Shown: positions 8,329 through 19,520 of the stretch, in pieces | How the letters are laid out: each line of letters starts with the position of its first letter | Numbering within the stretch: position 1 is the first letter of the stretch | NCBI RefSeq assembly: GCF_014202315.1 | Contig: NZ_JACHGN010000022.1 | Location: 137,509 to 201,508 of the forward strand | DNA from: Thermocatellispora tengchongensis | GTDB lineage: Bacteria > Actinomycetota > Actinomycetes > Streptosporangiales > Streptosporangiaceae | Length of the DNA: 64,000 nt | Reading direction: 5' to 3' | Position numbers and translations under genes: made by a program | The notes under the pieces: generated by a model | Database searches by the model: none | What the model was told of the DNA's origin: nothing | Seen by the model: only the letters and a program-made list of their open reading frames with translations

Positions 8329-9018
8329 GGCCGATGGGCCGGCGCCCGAGCGTCCGTCCGAGCACCCGGGAGATGCTTCAGGGGGCTCGGAGGCTCGGGC
8401 TGAGGCCCCGCGGCGCGGGCGGGCGAGCGGCTGTGTGTTCGCGGCCGTTCGTTCGGGTCGCGTCGCGTCGGCCCGTCTCCCATGGCCCGGCTGTCCGGTC
8501 CTTCCGGTTCGTCCCCGGTGGTTCGTTCCGCCGGGGTTCGGTCGATCCGGTTCGGGGCCGGCGCCTTGGTCGGCTCCCGGTCGGTTCGGGCGGGGGCCGG
8601 TCGATCCGGTTCGGGGCCGGCGCTCTGGTCGGCTGCCGGATGGTTCGGCCGGGGTTCCGGTCGGTTCGGTTCGGTTCGGTTCGGGTTCCGGTCGGGGTCC
8701 GAGGCTCCGGGGTCCGGGGGCCGAGCCTCCAGGGTCCGGGGGCCGGGGTTCTGGGGTCCGAGGCTCCGGGGGCCGGGAGTGCGGCCGCCGGTGGGCTCGG
8801 CCGGGGCCGGGGCGGGCAGGGCGTGCGGGTGGTCCGGGTGCGGGCCGCGGCCGGAAGCGGTGGCGGCGCGGCGCGGGCGTACTGCGGCCGGGAACGGGAA
8901 GTGCGGTGGTGCGGGGCTTCCGGCGCCGCCGCGACCAGCAAGGCTCCCAACGGGTGGGCGGGCGTGAACCCGTCCACCGCACCACGACGACGACGATCCC
9001 ACGAGGGAAAGACAGACA
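8329..9018. other. 690-bp low-complexity spacer between rpsB and tsf
   Basis: No gene is supported. The sequence is GC-rich and repetitive. A 41-base block at 8540-8580 recurs at 8599-8639. A (CGGTT)n run lies at about 8663-8690. The GAGGCTCCGGGGTCCGGGGGCC type motif repeats about four times at 8698-8780. rpsB and tsf are normally separated by around 100 bases, so this is an expansion. The tsf ribosome binding site (GAGGGAAAG) closes it. Confidence 0.6.
8540..8785. repeat. GC-rich direct repeats in the rpsB-tsf spacer
   Basis: GGTCGATCCGGTTCGGGGCC begins a 41-base block at 8540 and again at 8599, with about four mismatches. It is followed by a short CGGTT run and by several copies of a GGCTCCGGGGTCCGGGGGCC type unit. 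Slippage-type expansion is the likely origin. Confidence 0.7.
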
Positions 9019-10666
<1,648 letters not shown>

Positions 10667-10725
10667 GTCAAGCCCGTGGCATACGGGGGCAAATCCCCTT
10701 GTAGGCAGGGAAATAGGGAGCCGCT

Positions 10726-11283
10726 GTGATCGACGAAACCCTCCTCGAAGCCGAGGAAAAGATGGACAAGGCCGTGGCGGTCGCCAAGGACGACTTCGCC
10801 GGCATCCGCACGGGCCGCGTCACCCCGTCGATGTTCAACAAGATCACCGCCGAGTACTACGGCACGCCCACTCCGATTCAGCAACTGGCCTCGTTCCACG
10901 TGCCCGAGGCCCGCATGGTGATCGTGCAGCCCTACGACAAGGGCGCCATGGGCGCGATCGAGAGGGCGATCCGCGACAGCGATCTCGGCGTGAACCCGAG
11001 CAACGACGGCCAGGTGATCCGGGTGGTGTTCCCCGAGCTGTCGGAGGAGCGCCGCAAGGAGTACATCAAGGTCGCGCGGACGAAGGCCGAAAGCAGCCGG
11101 GTCTCGGTGCGCAACATACGCAGGCACGCCAAGGAGATCCTCGACAAGCTCGTCAAGGACGGCGAGGCCGGCGAGGACGAGGTGCGCCGGGCCGAGAAGG
11201 AGCTCGACGACCTCACCCAGAAGCATGTCGCGAAGATCGACGAGCTGCTCAAGCACAAGGAGAGCGAGCTGCTCGAGGTCTGA
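10726..11283 (+). CDS. frr: Ribosome recycling factor
   Basis: 185 residues, the standard length. Diagnostic segments are [36 protein letters not shown] and the C-terminal helix [20 protein letters not shown]. With EF-G it splits post-termination ribosomes. Start GTG at 10726 with GGGAG just upstream. A strong inverted repeat 20 bases past the stop codon probably ends the rpsB-tsf-pyrH-frr transcript. Confidence 0.98.
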   Translation: MIDETLLEAEEKMDKAVAVAKDDFAGIRTGRVTPSMFNKITAEYYGTPTPIQQLASFHVPEARMVIVQPYDKGAMGAIERAIRDSDLGVNPSNDGQVIRVVFPELSEERRKEYIKVARTKAESSRVSVRNIRRHAKEILDKLVKDGEAGEDEVRRAEKELDDLTQKHVAKIDELLKHKESELLEV

Positions 11284-11302
11284 GCCCGAGCGCAGGCATG
11301 GT

Positions 11303-11342
11303 CATGATCCTTGCGCCGCCTTCGTGTGGTGCAAGGATCATG
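11303..11342 (+). terminator. Terminator hairpin after frr
   Basis: CATGATCCTTGC (11303-11314) pairs perfectly with GCAAGGATCATG (11331-11342). The 16-base middle can extend the helix with several pairs capped by a TTCG loop. There is no T-run, as is common for actinomycete intrinsic terminators. Its position just after frr supports the call. Confidence 0.75.
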
Positions 11343-11364
11343 CGTTAGAAAGTTAGGACCCCCC

Positions 11365-12879
11365 TTGGAAGCAGCCGCCGGAAGTCACAGGTCGTCGCGT
11401 TCATCGACCTCGTCGGGTTCGTCGGCTTCGTCATCCACGCCATCTGCGTCGGGTTCGTCATCCGCGTCGGGTTCGTCATCCTCGCTGTCCGCGTCGTCCT
11501 CGTCATCTGCGTCGTCCTCGCTGTCCTCGTCCTCGTCGTCTTCCTTGGGCTCGCTGGGCTCGTCGGGTTCGTCGGGGGTGGCTTCGCGGGGTTCGTCGGG
11601 TTCGGTGGGTGCATCGGGTTCGCCGGCTTCGGCTGAGGCGTCCGGCGGGGGCGGGTCTTCTGAGGGCGAGCCGGTGCTCGGCGCCGGGGGCAGGGGTATG
11701 TCCGGTGCGCGGGCTCGGGGGGAGCGTGCGGCCGACGGGGGGAGCGGTGGCACGGCGGTGAGCGAGGGCGACGGTGTCCCCTCCGATGAGGACGGTGCCG
11801 GGGGTTCTTCCGGCGAGAACGACTCCGGGGGTGCGGGTTTCGGCGGAGACGGTGATGGGGGGCGCTCTGCCGGCCGGGGGGATGGTGGCGATGGCTCCGC
11901 AGGTGGCGACGGTGACGGTGGTTCTCCTGGGGGGAACGCCGGGGGCTCTGCGGGTGGCGATGGCGAGCGGGCCTCTTCCGGGGGGTCCGGCGAGGGGGCC
12001 GCGTCCGGTGGGAACGGCCGGGGGGCCGGATCCGGGGGTGGCTCTTCCAACGGCGACGGCGGGCCCTCGGGGGTGAGTGGGCGTACCGGGCGGAACCTGC
12101 CCGCCGCGATCGCGGTCGGGCTGGGGCTCGGGGCGCTGGTCGTGGGGACGCTGTACACGGTCAAGGCGCTGTTCCTGGTCGTGGTGGCGGTGGCGGTCGG
12201 CATCGGCGTGACCGAGCTGGTCAACGCGTTCGCCACGCGCGGGATCAAGGTGCCCGCGATCCCGGTGGTCGCGGGGCTGGCGGTGATGCTGGGCGGGGCC
12301 TACTGGGGCGGGCCGGCGTCGCTGGTCGGCGCGTTCGCGCTGACGGTGTTCGTGCTGCTCACCTGGCGGATGTTCCAAGGTGAGGAGAACTATGTCCGGG
12401 ACGCCGCGGCCAGCGTGCTCGCGGCGGTCTACCCGGCGCTGCTGGCCGGGTTCGTCGGCCTGCTGCTGGCGCCCGACGACGGGCGGGAGCGCGTGGTGGT
12501 GTTCATCGCGGTCACCGTCGCCAGCGATATCGGCGGATATGCCGCGGGCGTGCTGTTCGGCAAGCACAGGATGGCCCCGGTGATCAGCCCGAAGAAGACC
12601 TGGGAGGGGTTCGCGGGCTCGGCGCTGGCGTGCATGCTGGTCGGCGCGTGGCTGGTGACCTGGCTGCTGGACGGTGAGATCTGGCAGGGAGCCCTGCTCG
12701 GCGCGGTCGCGGTGGTGTTCGCCACGCTCGGCGACCTGATCGAGTCGGTGATCAAGCGCGATCTCGGGCTGAAGGACCTCGGCTCGATCCTGCCGGGGCA
12801 CGGCGGGCTCATGGACCGGCTCGACTCGCTGGTCGCGACGCTGATCCCGGTGTGGGTGCTGCTGACCCTGTTCGTGTAG
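11365..12879 (+). CDS. cdsA: Phosphatidate cytidylyltransferase with long Ser/Gly-rich N-terminal extension
   Basis: Makes CDP-diacylglycerol from phosphatidic acid and CTP in the membrane, the branch point for phosphatidylglycerol, cardiolipin and phosphatidylinositol. From about nt 12080 (GRTGRNLPAAIAVGLGLG) come multiple membrane helices, a conserved SPKKTWEGFAGS and the signature LPGHGGLMDRLDS near the C-terminus. Ahead of this lies a serine-rich then Gly/Asp/Ser-rich disordered stretch of up to ~240 residues. The start is uncertain. TTG at 11365 has TTAGGA upstream and lies just past the frr terminator. ATG at 11698 would drop the serine-rich part. Core function is secure. Confidence 0.85.
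   Translation: MEAAAGSHRSSRSSTSSGSSASSSTPSASGSSSASGSSSSLSASSSSSASSSLSSSSSSSLGSLGSSGSSGVASRGSSGSVGASGSPASAEASGGGGSSEGEPVLGAGGRGMSGARARGERAADGGSGGTAVSEGDGVPSDEDGAGGSSGENDSGGAGFGGDGDGGRSAGRGDGGDGSAGGDGDGGSPGGNAGGSAGGDGERASSGGSGEGAASGGNGRGAGSGGGSSNGDGGPSGVSGRTGRNLPAAIAVGLGLGALVVGTLYTVKALFLVVVAVAVGIGVTELVNAFATRGIKVPAIPVVAGLAVMLGGAYWGGPASLVGAFALTVFVLLTWRMFQGEENYVRDAAASVLAAVYPALLAGFVGLLLAPDDGRERVVVFIAVTVASDIGGYAAGVLFGKHRMAPVISPKKTWEGFAGSALACMLVGAWLVTWLLDGEIWQGALLGAVAVVFATLGDLIESVIKRDLGLKDLGSILPGHGGLMDRLDSLVATLIPVWVLLTLFV
11395..11640. repeat. TCG-rich degenerate tandem repeat at the 5' end of cdsA
   Basis: Degenerate repetition of TCGTCGGGT / TCGTCATCC trinucleotide-based units. In the cdsA frame it encodes almost pure serine; on the other strand it would read as Asp/Glu-rich. 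Its GC3 in the cdsA frame is lower than in a neighbouring frame that has no start codon, so whether it is translated is unclear. Confidence 0.6.
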
Positions 12880-12889
12880 CGGGGCGCGG

Positions 12890-13972
12890 CTAACGGATGT
12901 AGCGGTCCGACGGAAGGTGGAGCGGGCCCGGGGCCTGGAGCTCCTGCTCGGTGATGGGGGCCAGCCACAGCCACCGTACGGCCTCGCCGCCGAAGGTGAA
13001 GCCGCTCAGATCGGGCAGGCCGGGTGGGTCGGCGGTGAGCAGCACCCCGTGGAAGCCCGAGCCCATCGGGAACGTGGCCGGCTCGTGGTACCACTTGGCG
13101 GTGTGCCCGTGGCCGAGCCAGGTCACCGAGTGCCAGGGGTACTGGGCGAGCCACAGGAACAGGCGGGCAGCCTCGCGGGCGTCGCCGCGGGTGGCGAGGG
13201 CCAGTTCGACCCGCGCGTACGCCTCCGGCCGGTCGATGTACTGCTCCACCGTGGGCATCCGCTGGCAGCTCATGCCGACGGTGGAGACGATCGTGTAGTC
13301 CCGGCCGCGCTCGGGCGGGCGCTCGGTGATGCCGATCGTCGGCATGCGCCCGCCGCTGCCGTCCCAGTAGCGGCCGGCCGTGCCGACCCGGCTGTCCAGG
13401 TGGCCCATGACGAACTGCTGGAAGGACGCCCACGCGCCGTCGGCGCGCCGCCACTGCCAGTACGCCGCCGCCTTCGCCACCCGGGGCCCCAGCCCTTCCA
13501 TGGCCTCGGCCAGGGCCCAGGCGAAGGCCGTCTCCCCGATGGCGTCGCGGGCGTACCCGGGCATGCTGCGGGTGAGGTCCGCCCAGCCGGGGATGACCGC
13601 GAGCAGGTCGCCGTCCTCGTAGACGGCGGCGCCGTCGCCCTCCTCGAACCACAGCACGCCGATGTCGCCCAGGGGGCGGCGCCCCTCGGGATGGCGGGTG
13701 TTGGCGCGCGGCATGACCGGGGGCAGCCCGGCGTTGAGCCGGGCGAGGTCGATCACGGGCGGGGCGGGGACGTGGTTGGCCAGCCAGACGGCTCCGTGGA
13801 CCTGTCCGCTCGGCGCGCACAGGTAAGCTACTGAGGACGTCTCGTCGCGTTCGACCACCAGTGTGCGGCTGCCGTACGGGCTGGTGTCGGTGAGCACGAC
13901 CTCGGCGCCGTCCGGGGTCCACCGACGGCCGTCGTCGTGATCCGAGGAGCCGGCCGGGCGCGATATCGCCAT
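12890..13972 (-). CDS. Suppressor of fused (SUFU) domain protein
   Basis: 360 residues. The C-terminal ~170 residues carry the SUFU-type pattern: [16 protein letters not shown], a [17 protein letters not shown] strand and the terminal [21 protein letters not shown]. Bacterial SUFU-domain proteins are common in actinomycetes, sometimes linked to polymorphic-toxin immunity, but this one is not beside a recognisable toxin. It is convergent with cdsA, with an 11-base gap, and diverges from rlmN. ATG at 13972 has no obvious ribosome binding site. Function is unassigned. Confidence 0.75.
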   Translation of the reverse strand: MAISRPAGSSDHDDGRRWTPDGAEVVLTDTSPYGSRTLVVERDETSSVAYLCAPSGQVHGAVWLANHVPAPPVIDLARLNAGLPPVMPRANTRHPEGRRPLGDIGVLWFEEGDGAAVYEDGDLLAVIPGWADLTRSMPGYARDAIGETAFAWALAEAMEGLGPRVAKAAAYWQWRRADGAWASFQQFVMGHLDSRVGTAGRYWDGSGGRMPTIGITERPPERGRDYTIVSTVGMSCQRMPTVEQYIDRPEAYARVELALATRGDAREAARLFLWLAQYPWHSVTWLGHGHTAKWYHEPATFPMGSGFHGVLLTADPPGLPDLSGFTFGGEAVRWLWLAPITEQELQAPGPLHLPSDRYIR

Positions 13973-14004
13973 ACATCTGGACTTTAGATCACGCGGGCCA
14001 TGGA

Positions 14005-15210
14005 GTGTCCGGACAAATGATGCCGAGAGAGGGCGTGTACGAAGTGTCGCCAGTCGCCGGAAGCGCCGGGGAACGCACCAGCAGGCCGCAGCCGGTCGAG
14101 ATCGGCCGCCGGCCCGAGCCCGGCAAGCTGACCTTCACGCCCCCGCGCCGCGCCAAGCCCGCCCGCCACCTCGCCGACCTCACCATGGAGGAGCGCCGTA
14201 CGGCCGTCGCCGAGCTGGGCGAGAAGCCGTTCCGCGCCGACCAGCTCTCCCGGCACTACTTCGAGCGGCTGACCCACGACCCGGGCGCGATGACCGACCT
14301 GCCCGCCGCCTCCCGCGAGCGCCTGGCCGGCGAGCTGCTGCCGTCGCTGCTCACCCCGGTGCGCGAGATCACCTGCGACGGCGGCACCACCCGCAAGACG
14401 CTGTGGCGGCTGTTCGACGGCGCGCTGGTGGAGTCGGTGCTGATGCGCTACCCCGACCGCACCACCATGTGCGTGTCCTCGCAGGCGGGTTGCGGCATGA
14501 ACTGCCCGTTCTGCGCCACCGGCCAGGCCGGGCTGACCCGCAACATGTCCACCGCCGAGATCGTGGAGCAGGTCGTCGCGGGCGCGCGGGCCCTGGCCGC
14601 GGGCGAGGTGCCGGGCGGCCCCGGCCGGGTGAGCAACGTGGTGTTCATGGGCATGGGCGAGCCGCTGGCCAACTACAAGGCCGTGATCGGCGCGGTGCGC
14701 CGCCTCGTGGAGCCGTCGCCGCGCGGCCTCGGCATCTCGGCCCGCGGCGTGACGGTCTCCACGGTCGGCCTGGTCCCCGCCATCGGCAAGCTGGCCGATG
14801 AGGGCCTGCCGGTCACGCTCGCGCTGTCGCTGCACGCGCCAGACGACGAGCTGCGCGACACGCTGGTGCCGATCAACACCCGGTGGAAGGTCGCCGAGGT
14901 CCTGGACGCCGCCTGGTCGTACGCCGCCAAGACCAAGCGCCGCGTCTCCATCGAGTACGCGCTGATCAAGGACATCAACGATCAGGAGTGGCGCGCCGAC
15001 CTGCTCGACCGGCTGATCCGCAACAAGCTGGTGCACGTCAACCTGATCCCGCTGAACCCGACGCCGGGCTCGAAGTGGACGGCCTCGCGCCCGGAGGACG
15101 AGCGGGCGTTCGTGCGCCGCCTGGAGTCGCACGGCGTACCGGTGACGGTCCGCGACACCCGGGGCCGCGAGATCGACGGCGCCTGCGGGCAGCTCGCCGC
15201 CGCCGAGTAG
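14005..15210 (+). CDS. rlmN: 23S rRNA (adenine2503-C2)/tRNA methyltransferase RlmN
   Basis: Radical-SAM enzyme that methylates C2 of A2503 in 23S rRNA and A37 of some tRNAs. The cluster motif CGMNCPFC (CxxxCxxC) is followed by [25 protein letters not shown] binds SAM. The C-terminal GACGQL contains the cysteine that forms the methyl-transfer adduct. 401 residues if the GTG at 14005 is used; ATG at 14017 or 14020 is possible. About 40 N-terminal residues are extra compared with short homologues. It is separated from cdsA by the convergent SUFU gene. Confidence 0.96.
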   Translation: MSGQMMPREGVYEVSPVAGSAGERTSRPQPVEIGRRPEPGKLTFTPPRRAKPARHLADLTMEERRTAVAELGEKPFRADQLSRHYFERLTHDPGAMTDLPAASRERLAGELLPSLLTPVREITCDGGTTRKTLWRLFDGALVESVLMRYPDRTTMCVSSQAGCGMNCPFCATGQAGLTRNMSTAEIVEQVVAGARALAAGEVPGGPGRVSNVVFMGMGEPLANYKAVIGAVRRLVEPSPRGLGISARGVTVSTVGLVPAIGKLADEGLPVTLALSLHAPDDELRDTLVPINTRWKVAEVLDAAWSYAAKTKRRVSIEYALIKDINDQEWRADLLDRLIRNKLVHVNLIPLNPTPGSKWTASRPEDERAFVRRLESHGVPVTVRDTRGREIDGACGQLAAAE

Positions 15211-15228
15211 CCGCCGGCGTCCTGGCCG

Positions 15229-15366
15229 GGTCCGTGAGCCCGCCGCCGAGCAGTCGCGGGCGTCACGGGCGGGTGCGTCAGCCCGCCGCAGGGTAGCCGC
15301 CGGAAGCGTCATGGGCAGGTCCGTGAGCCCGCCGCCGAGCGGTCGCCGGCGTCATGGGCGGGTGCG
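15229..15366. repeat. 49-bp direct repeat after rlmN
   Basis: A 49-base block starting GGTCCGTGAGCCCGCCGCCG lies at 15229-15277 and again at 15318-15366 with three mismatches. A partial third copy lies between them (15268-15290). The second copy runs into the last codons of the ABC permease gene on the other strand. Confidence 0.8.
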
Positions 15367-16050
15367 GCGCAGCAGCGCGTACGCCGTGAGCGCCGCCGCC
15401 GACCACAGCACCGTCGGCACCGCGAACGCGGCGAAGGACGCGGTGAGGGTGCCGTCGCCCGCCGCGCGCATCCAGCCCAGCACCGGCACCAGCACCCGCC
15501 CGGCAGGGGTGGCGCTGAGCAGCAGCAGGCCGACGTACCCGCCGAACAGGGCGAGCATCGAGGTCGCCGGTGAGGGGAACACCGGTCTGCTGGTGAGCGC
15601 GCCGAGGGCGGTGCCGACCAGCGCGCCGAGCGCGTGCAGCGCGGCCCCTTGCAGGATCACCGCCGGGCCCGGCGTGACCGCGAACCCGTACAACAGCGGC
15701 GTGCCGACCGCGACGGCGGCCAGGCCCGCGTTGACCGCGGCGGCGGCAACGAGCCCGGCGATCACCTCGCGCCCCGCGGAGCCCGCGGCGGTCATGGAGA
15801 CGAGCCGCTGCTCGGCGGGCTCGGTGTCGAGCAGGCCGCGGGCGGCCCAGGCGAACACCACGATCAGCAGCCCGGCGGAGTCGGCGTAGGAGGAGGTCTC
15901 GGCCCCGGCCGGCACGGCGACCGCGTAGAAGATGCCGAGCATCACGATCAGCCCGATCAGCGGCTGGAACAGGCGGTGCGAGCGGGCGTACGCGGCCAGC
16001 TTGAACCCGGCCAGGAAGATCGCCGCACCCGCGGCGGACCTGCCGCTCAT
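15352..16050 (-). CDS. ABC transporter membrane protein
   Basis: 232 residues with about six hydrophobic segments, no signal peptide, and no homology signature beyond that of ABC-2-like permeases. The ATG at 16050 overlaps the stop of the ATPase gene (ATGA), so the pair is translationally coupled and presumably forms one transporter. The substrate is unknown. The 3' end overlaps the 49-bp repeat. Confidence 0.75.
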   Translation of the reverse strand: MSGRSAAGAAIFLAGFKLAAYARSHRLFQPLIGLIVMLGIFYAVAVPAGAETSSYADSAGLLIVVFAWAARGLLDTEPAEQRLVSMTAAGSAGREVIAGLVAAAAVNAGLAAVAVGTPLLYGFAVTPGPAVILQGAALHALGALVGTALGALTSRPVFPSPATSMLALFGGYVGLLLLSATPAGRVLVPVLGWMRAAGDGTLTASFAAFAVPTVLWSAAALTAYALLRRTRP

Positions 16051-17066
16051 CGCTCCCCCTCCCGCACCGCGTCCGCCACGCTCCCGGAAGGTCCGGGCGC
16101 GGGGCGCGCGGCCTGGGGGAGGGCGGCTGTGGGGTAGCTGTCGCCCGGGCGGCCGGCCGCGGTGGAAGGTGGGTCCTGCGATGGAGGCTTCGGCTCGGTG
16201 GGCACGGGCTCGTCGAGCGGGGGCTCGCCGCGTGTGGGCCCGCCGCGCGGGGGTTCGATGGTGAGGGTGGGCTCGGTGGTGGCGGCGGGTTCGGTGGTGA
16301 GTGTGGGTTCGTCGGGCGGGGGTTCGGTGGTGAGTGTGGGTTCGTCGGGCGGGGGTTCGGTGGTGCCGCCTCTGACGCGGGCCTCGTAGCCCTCGGCGCG
16401 TAGCTTGGCGGCGACCTCCTGGGCCCGCGTCGATTCCACCAGCACCTCCACGATCGAGGTGGACACGTGCCGTCCCGCCGCCACCGCGTGCCCGGCCACC
16501 GAGACCGGGCGGACCGAGGGGACCCCGCGCAGGCCGCCCTGGTGGTCGCTGACCACGACGATGCCGCTGGCGGCTGCCACCTCGGCGATGATGACCGGCA
16601 GCTCGGCCATGGTGTGCGTGTCGAGCCCGGCGAACGGCTCGTCCAGGATCAGCAGGCCGGGGCGGGGCAGCAGGGCCTGGGCCAGGCCGACCTTGTGCGC
16701 GCTGCCCTTGGACAGGTCGCGGAGCGGCTGTCCGAGCAGGGCGGTCATGCCCAGGCGCTCGGGCAGGTCGCCGAGGCCGTCGCGGACGCCGCGGATGCGG
16801 GCCATCGCGGCGAGGTAGGCCGCGACCGTGAACGGCTGCTCCACAGGGAAGGTCTCCGGCGCGTAGCCGACGACGGCGGGGCGGCCGGTGACGGAGCCGG
16901 TGGTGGGGCGCAGGGCCCCGGCCAGCATCTTGAGCAGGGTGGACTTCCCCGCCCCGTTGCGGCCGGTGACCTCGACGATCTCGCCGGGACGCAGGTCCAG
17001 GCCGACCTCCCGCAGCACCCAGGGACCTCGCCTGGTGTAGCGGAACGACACGTTGGTCAGGCGCAT
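16047..17066 (-). CDS. ABC transporter ATP-binding protein with repeat tail
   Basis: 339 residues. Residues 1-~210 are the nucleotide-binding domain: Walker A GRNGAGKST, a degenerate signature LSKGSAHKVGLAQAL in place of LSGGQ, Walker B LLILDEPFAG, and a switch His in VVSDHQ. From about residue 235 a disordered tail carries TEPPPDEPTLT-type repeats and then proline-rich sequence. It drives the membrane protein encoded immediately downstream. The degenerate signature motif and long tail are unusual. The gene diverges from the DivIVA-like gene across about 100 bases. Confidence 0.85.
   Translation of the reverse strand: MRLTNVSFRYTRRGPWVLREVGLDLRPGEIVEVTGRNGAGKSTLLKMLAGALRPTTGSVTGRPAVVGYAPETFPVEQPFTVAAYLAAMARIRGVRDGLGDLPERLGMTALLGQPLRDLSKGSAHKVGLAQALLPRPGLLILDEPFAGLDTHTMAELPVIIAEVAAASGIVVVSDHQGGLRGVPSVRPVSVAGHAVAAGRHVSTSIVEVLVESTRAQEVAAKLRAEGYEARVRGGTTEPPPDEPTLTTEPPPDEPTLTTEPAATTEPTLTIEPPRGGPTRGEPPLDEPVPTEPKPPSQDPPSTAAGRPGDSYPTAALPQAARPAPGPSGSVADAVREGER
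16262..16372. repeat. 33-bp tandem repeat in the ABC ATPase tail
   Basis: On the + strand GGTGGTGAGTGTGGGTTCGT begins a 33-base unit present in two near-identical copies and one diverged flanking copy. On the coding (minus) strand it specifies the peptide TEPPPDEPTLT. It is in frame throughout. Confidence 0.7.
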
Positions 17067-17168
17067 AGGGGACCGAGCGTATCGGGTCTGGCGTAAGGTT
17101 CATGTCTCGCTTTCGCCGGTCGCGCGATCCACAATGAGGTACGGCGACGGGAACGAAAGGTTACGGGC

Positions 17169-17837
17169 GTGAACCGGTTTCCACGCGTGCTCGGCATGGG
17201 CTACGACCAGGAGCAGGTCGACGCGCTCGTCCGGAGGATCGAGGCGACGCTGGGCCGCGGCACGCTGGAGGGCCCGCCGGTGACCGCCGACGAGATCCGC
17301 GCCGCCAAGTTCCGCGGCAGGCTCGGCGGCTACAACGAGACCGCGGTCGATTACGCGCTCGACGCGTTCATCGTCGCGATCGAGACCCGAGGGCGGGAGA
17401 CGACTCCGCCCGCTCCATCCGCGGTCTCCACGGCGTCCCCGGGCGTTCCCGGTGTCAGGGCGCGGCGGGCCGTGATCGCGCCCATTGACGTGCCGGCCGG
17501 GCGGTTCGACCCGGCCGTGCTGGAGGCCGGGCCCGAGCCCGACGGCGGTGAGCCGCTGGCCGAGGCGTGGTTCGAGACGCAGGCGGCGCGGGTGGAGCGG
17601 GCGGCGTTCCGGGCGGGCCGGTTGGGCATGGGCTACGACGAGGACGAGGTGGACGCCTTCCTGGACCGGATCGTGGCGACCCTGCGCGGCACCACCGAGC
17701 ACCCGGTGACGGCCGAGGAGGTGCGTACGGCGCGGTTCCCCACGGTGCTGTTCCGCCCCGGCTACCTGATCAGCGAGGTGGACGGGTTCCTGGCCGACAT
17801 CGCGGGCGTGCTGGAGCACCGTCAGGCCGCGGAGTGA
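17169..17837 (+). CDS. DivIVA-like domain protein (duplicated module)
   Basis: 222 residues. Two or more copies of a short module are seen: LGMGYDQEQVDALVRRIEAT near residue 8 and LGMGYDEDEVDAFLDRIVAT near residue 150. Each is followed by a VTADEIRAAKF / VTAEEVRTARF block and then Y(N/L)-x-x-x-VD-x-(A/F)LD. This matches the DivIVA-domain repeats found in small actinobacterial proteins, linked to polar growth. It lacks the long coiled coil of true Wag31/DivIVA. Start GTG at 17169 with GAAAGG upstream. Convergent with the PucR gene, leaving only 4 bases between them. Confidence 0.8.
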   Translation: MNRFPRVLGMGYDQEQVDALVRRIEATLGRGTLEGPPVTADEIRAAKFRGRLGGYNETAVDYALDAFIVAIETRGRETTPPAPSAVSTASPGVPGVRARRAVIAPIDVPAGRFDPAVLEAGPEPDGGEPLAEAWFETQAARVERAAFRAGRLGMGYDEDEVDAFLDRIVATLRGTTEHPVTAEEVRTARFPTVLFRPGYLISEVDGFLADIAGVLEHRQAAE

Positions 17838-17841
17838 GGGG

Positions 17842-19311
17842 TCAGTCGATCAGCCCGAGCTGGGCGGCGGCGCGGATCGCCAGCCAGATCTCGGCGAAGT
17901 CGCCCGAGGACGCCAGGTCGCGGCCGGTCAGCTCGCCGAACCTGCGCAGCCGGTAGGCCAGGGTGTTCGGGTGCACGTGCAGCGCCCGCGCCGCCTCGTC
18001 CACCCGCCGGTCGCGCTCCATCCAGGTGCGCACCGAGGCGAGCAGCCGGGTGCCGTGCTCGGCGTCGTAGCGCAGCACCTCGCCGAGGACGTGCTCGACC
18101 AGGCCGGACAGCACGCCGGGGTCGTCGGGCAGCCAGCGGCCGGTGGTGTCGTCGCCGTACAGGACCAGGGGCTGGCCCGACTCGGCGGCCCGGGAGACCG
18201 CCCACAGCGCCTCGCGCTGGGGCACCTTGAGCGAGGAGCCGGGCGCGAACGGGCGGCTGGCACCCGCGGCGATGCCGGGCACCCCGGCCAGCGCCTCGCG
18301 TACGCCGGGGGTGTCGGCGGCCAGGACGTAGCGGTCCTCGCCGCGGCGCAGCATGAGGTGCGGGTGGTCGGGCAGGGCGCGCACGAGCGCGTCGTCGCCG
18401 GCGCGGCGTACCACGAACAGCAGCAGTTCGGCGCCGTCGCCGGCCAGGCCGAGGCGGAGCAGGCGGCGGCGGGCGAGCACCGGGTCGAGCACGTCCTGCA
18501 GCATCTCCGACAACGTCTCGGCGCCCTCGCGGCGCAGCGACTCGCGCTCGTGCCGGGCCATGGCGACCTGGAGCGCGGCCACGGTCGCGATGTGCTGGGC
18601 CACGGCCAGGCCGGCGGGCCGCGCGCCCTCGCGCTCGAAGGCGACCAGGAACCCGGCCGGGCCGCCGGGGGCGGGCACCGGGAGCAGGAACCCGCCGGGG
18701 ATGGTCGGCGGCGGGTCGGCCGAGGTGGGCAGCACGCCGAGGTCGGGCGGCACCGGCACGCCCGGGAGCAGCGGGCGGCCCTGCGGCGTGCACAGGTAGA
18801 CCTCGTAGCCCGACAGCCGCTCCAGCCGCTTGAACAGCGTGCCGGTGTCGAGGTCTTCGGCGGTGAGCCAGCGCAGCGCGCCGAACACCTGGAGCTGCGC
18901 GCCCAGCCGCTGCCGCGCGTCCTCCTGCACGGCCGCGGCGACCTCCTGCGCGATGGCGATGAACGGGACGGTCAGCGGCACCTCCAGCACCGGGATGCCG
19001 CGCTCCTCGGCGGTCTGGAAGAACGCCTGGTGCAGCGGCGGCACGTGCAGTTGCGCGGACAGCGCCAGCGCCGACACGCCCGCGTCGTCCAGCCGCTGCA
19101 GGTACGCCCGCTGCCCGGCCGCCGACCGGGGCACCGCGACCCCGGTCGTCATGATCATCTCAGCGCCCATCAGCCAGGGCGTGGGGTCGTCCAGCTCGCT
19201 CACGTGGGCCCACGAAACCGACCGCGACAGCCCGGCCTCCCCGGCGATCACCCGGAGTTGCAGGGCCGGGAAGCGGATCAGATCCTCCACCGTCAGTTTG
19301 TGTTCGGCCAC
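17842..19311 (-). CDS. PucR family transcriptional regulator
   Basis: 489 residues from GTG at 19311, where [20 protein letters not shown] begins the PucR N-terminal ligand-binding domain. A middle GGDEF-like (CdaR-type) region follows. The C-terminal HTH_30 helix-turn-helix contains [20 protein letters not shown]. The frame is open upstream, but the extra residues look non-native. PucR-type proteins sense purine-degradation intermediates, sugar acids or amines. Divergent from the agmatinase/permease/cyclase unit, it is the likely regulator of that unit, possibly through the inverted repeat at 19387-19419. Confidence 0.9.
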   Translation of the reverse strand: MAEHKLTVEDLIRFPALQLRVIAGEAGLSRSVSWAHVSELDDPTPWLMGAEMIMTTGVAVPRSAAGQRAYLQRLDDAGVSALALSAQLHVPPLHQAFFQTAEERGIPVLEVPLTVPFIAIAQEVAAAVQEDARQRLGAQLQVFGALRWLTAEDLDTGTLFKRLERLSGYEVYLCTPQGRPLLPGVPVPPDLGVLPTSADPPPTIPGGFLLPVPAPGGPAGFLVAFEREGARPAGLAVAQHIATVAALQVAMARHERESLRREGAETLSEMLQDVLDPVLARRRLLRLGLAGDGAELLLFVVRRAGDDALVRALPDHPHLMLRRGEDRYVLAADTPGVREALAGVPGIAAGASRPFAPGSSLKVPQREALWAVSRAAESGQPLVLYGDDTTGRWLPDDPGVLSGLVEHVLGEVLRYDAEHGTRLLASVRTWMERDRRVDEAARALHVHPNTLAYRLRRFGELTGRDLASSGDFAEIWLAIRAAAQLGLID

Positions 19312-19386
19312 AACACACACGGTATCCGTTCGTGACGACACCAGTTGCCGGATGCGGAGGGCGGCACGCAGACTGGCAGGACAAGC

Positions 19387-19419
19387 GGGCACGACCTGGT
19401 CCCTCTGCAGGTCGTGCCC
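19387..19419. promoter_or_regulatory. Perfect 12-bp inverted repeat between pucR and the agmatinase gene
   Basis: GGGCACGACCTG (19387-19398), 9-base spacer, CAGGTCGTGCCC (19408-19419). It lies in a divergent promoter region, so it is more likely an operator or a leader hairpin than a terminator. PucR binding is a guess from position. Confidence 0.6.
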
Positions 19420-19520
19420 ATGATGACCGCGCGCCGCGCCGTCCTCCCGGTTCCCCCTCCTTCCCTCGACGGCGACGGTACGGCGTGCCGCGTCCGACAA
19501 CCGGAAAGGAAGCCACCCCG

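Noticed and set aside
11385..12248. Minus-strand acidic Asp/Glu/Pro-rich frame opposite the 5' part of cdsA
   Set aside because: Antisense reading of TCG/GGC repeats; no plausible start signal, and it runs into the conserved cdsA core.
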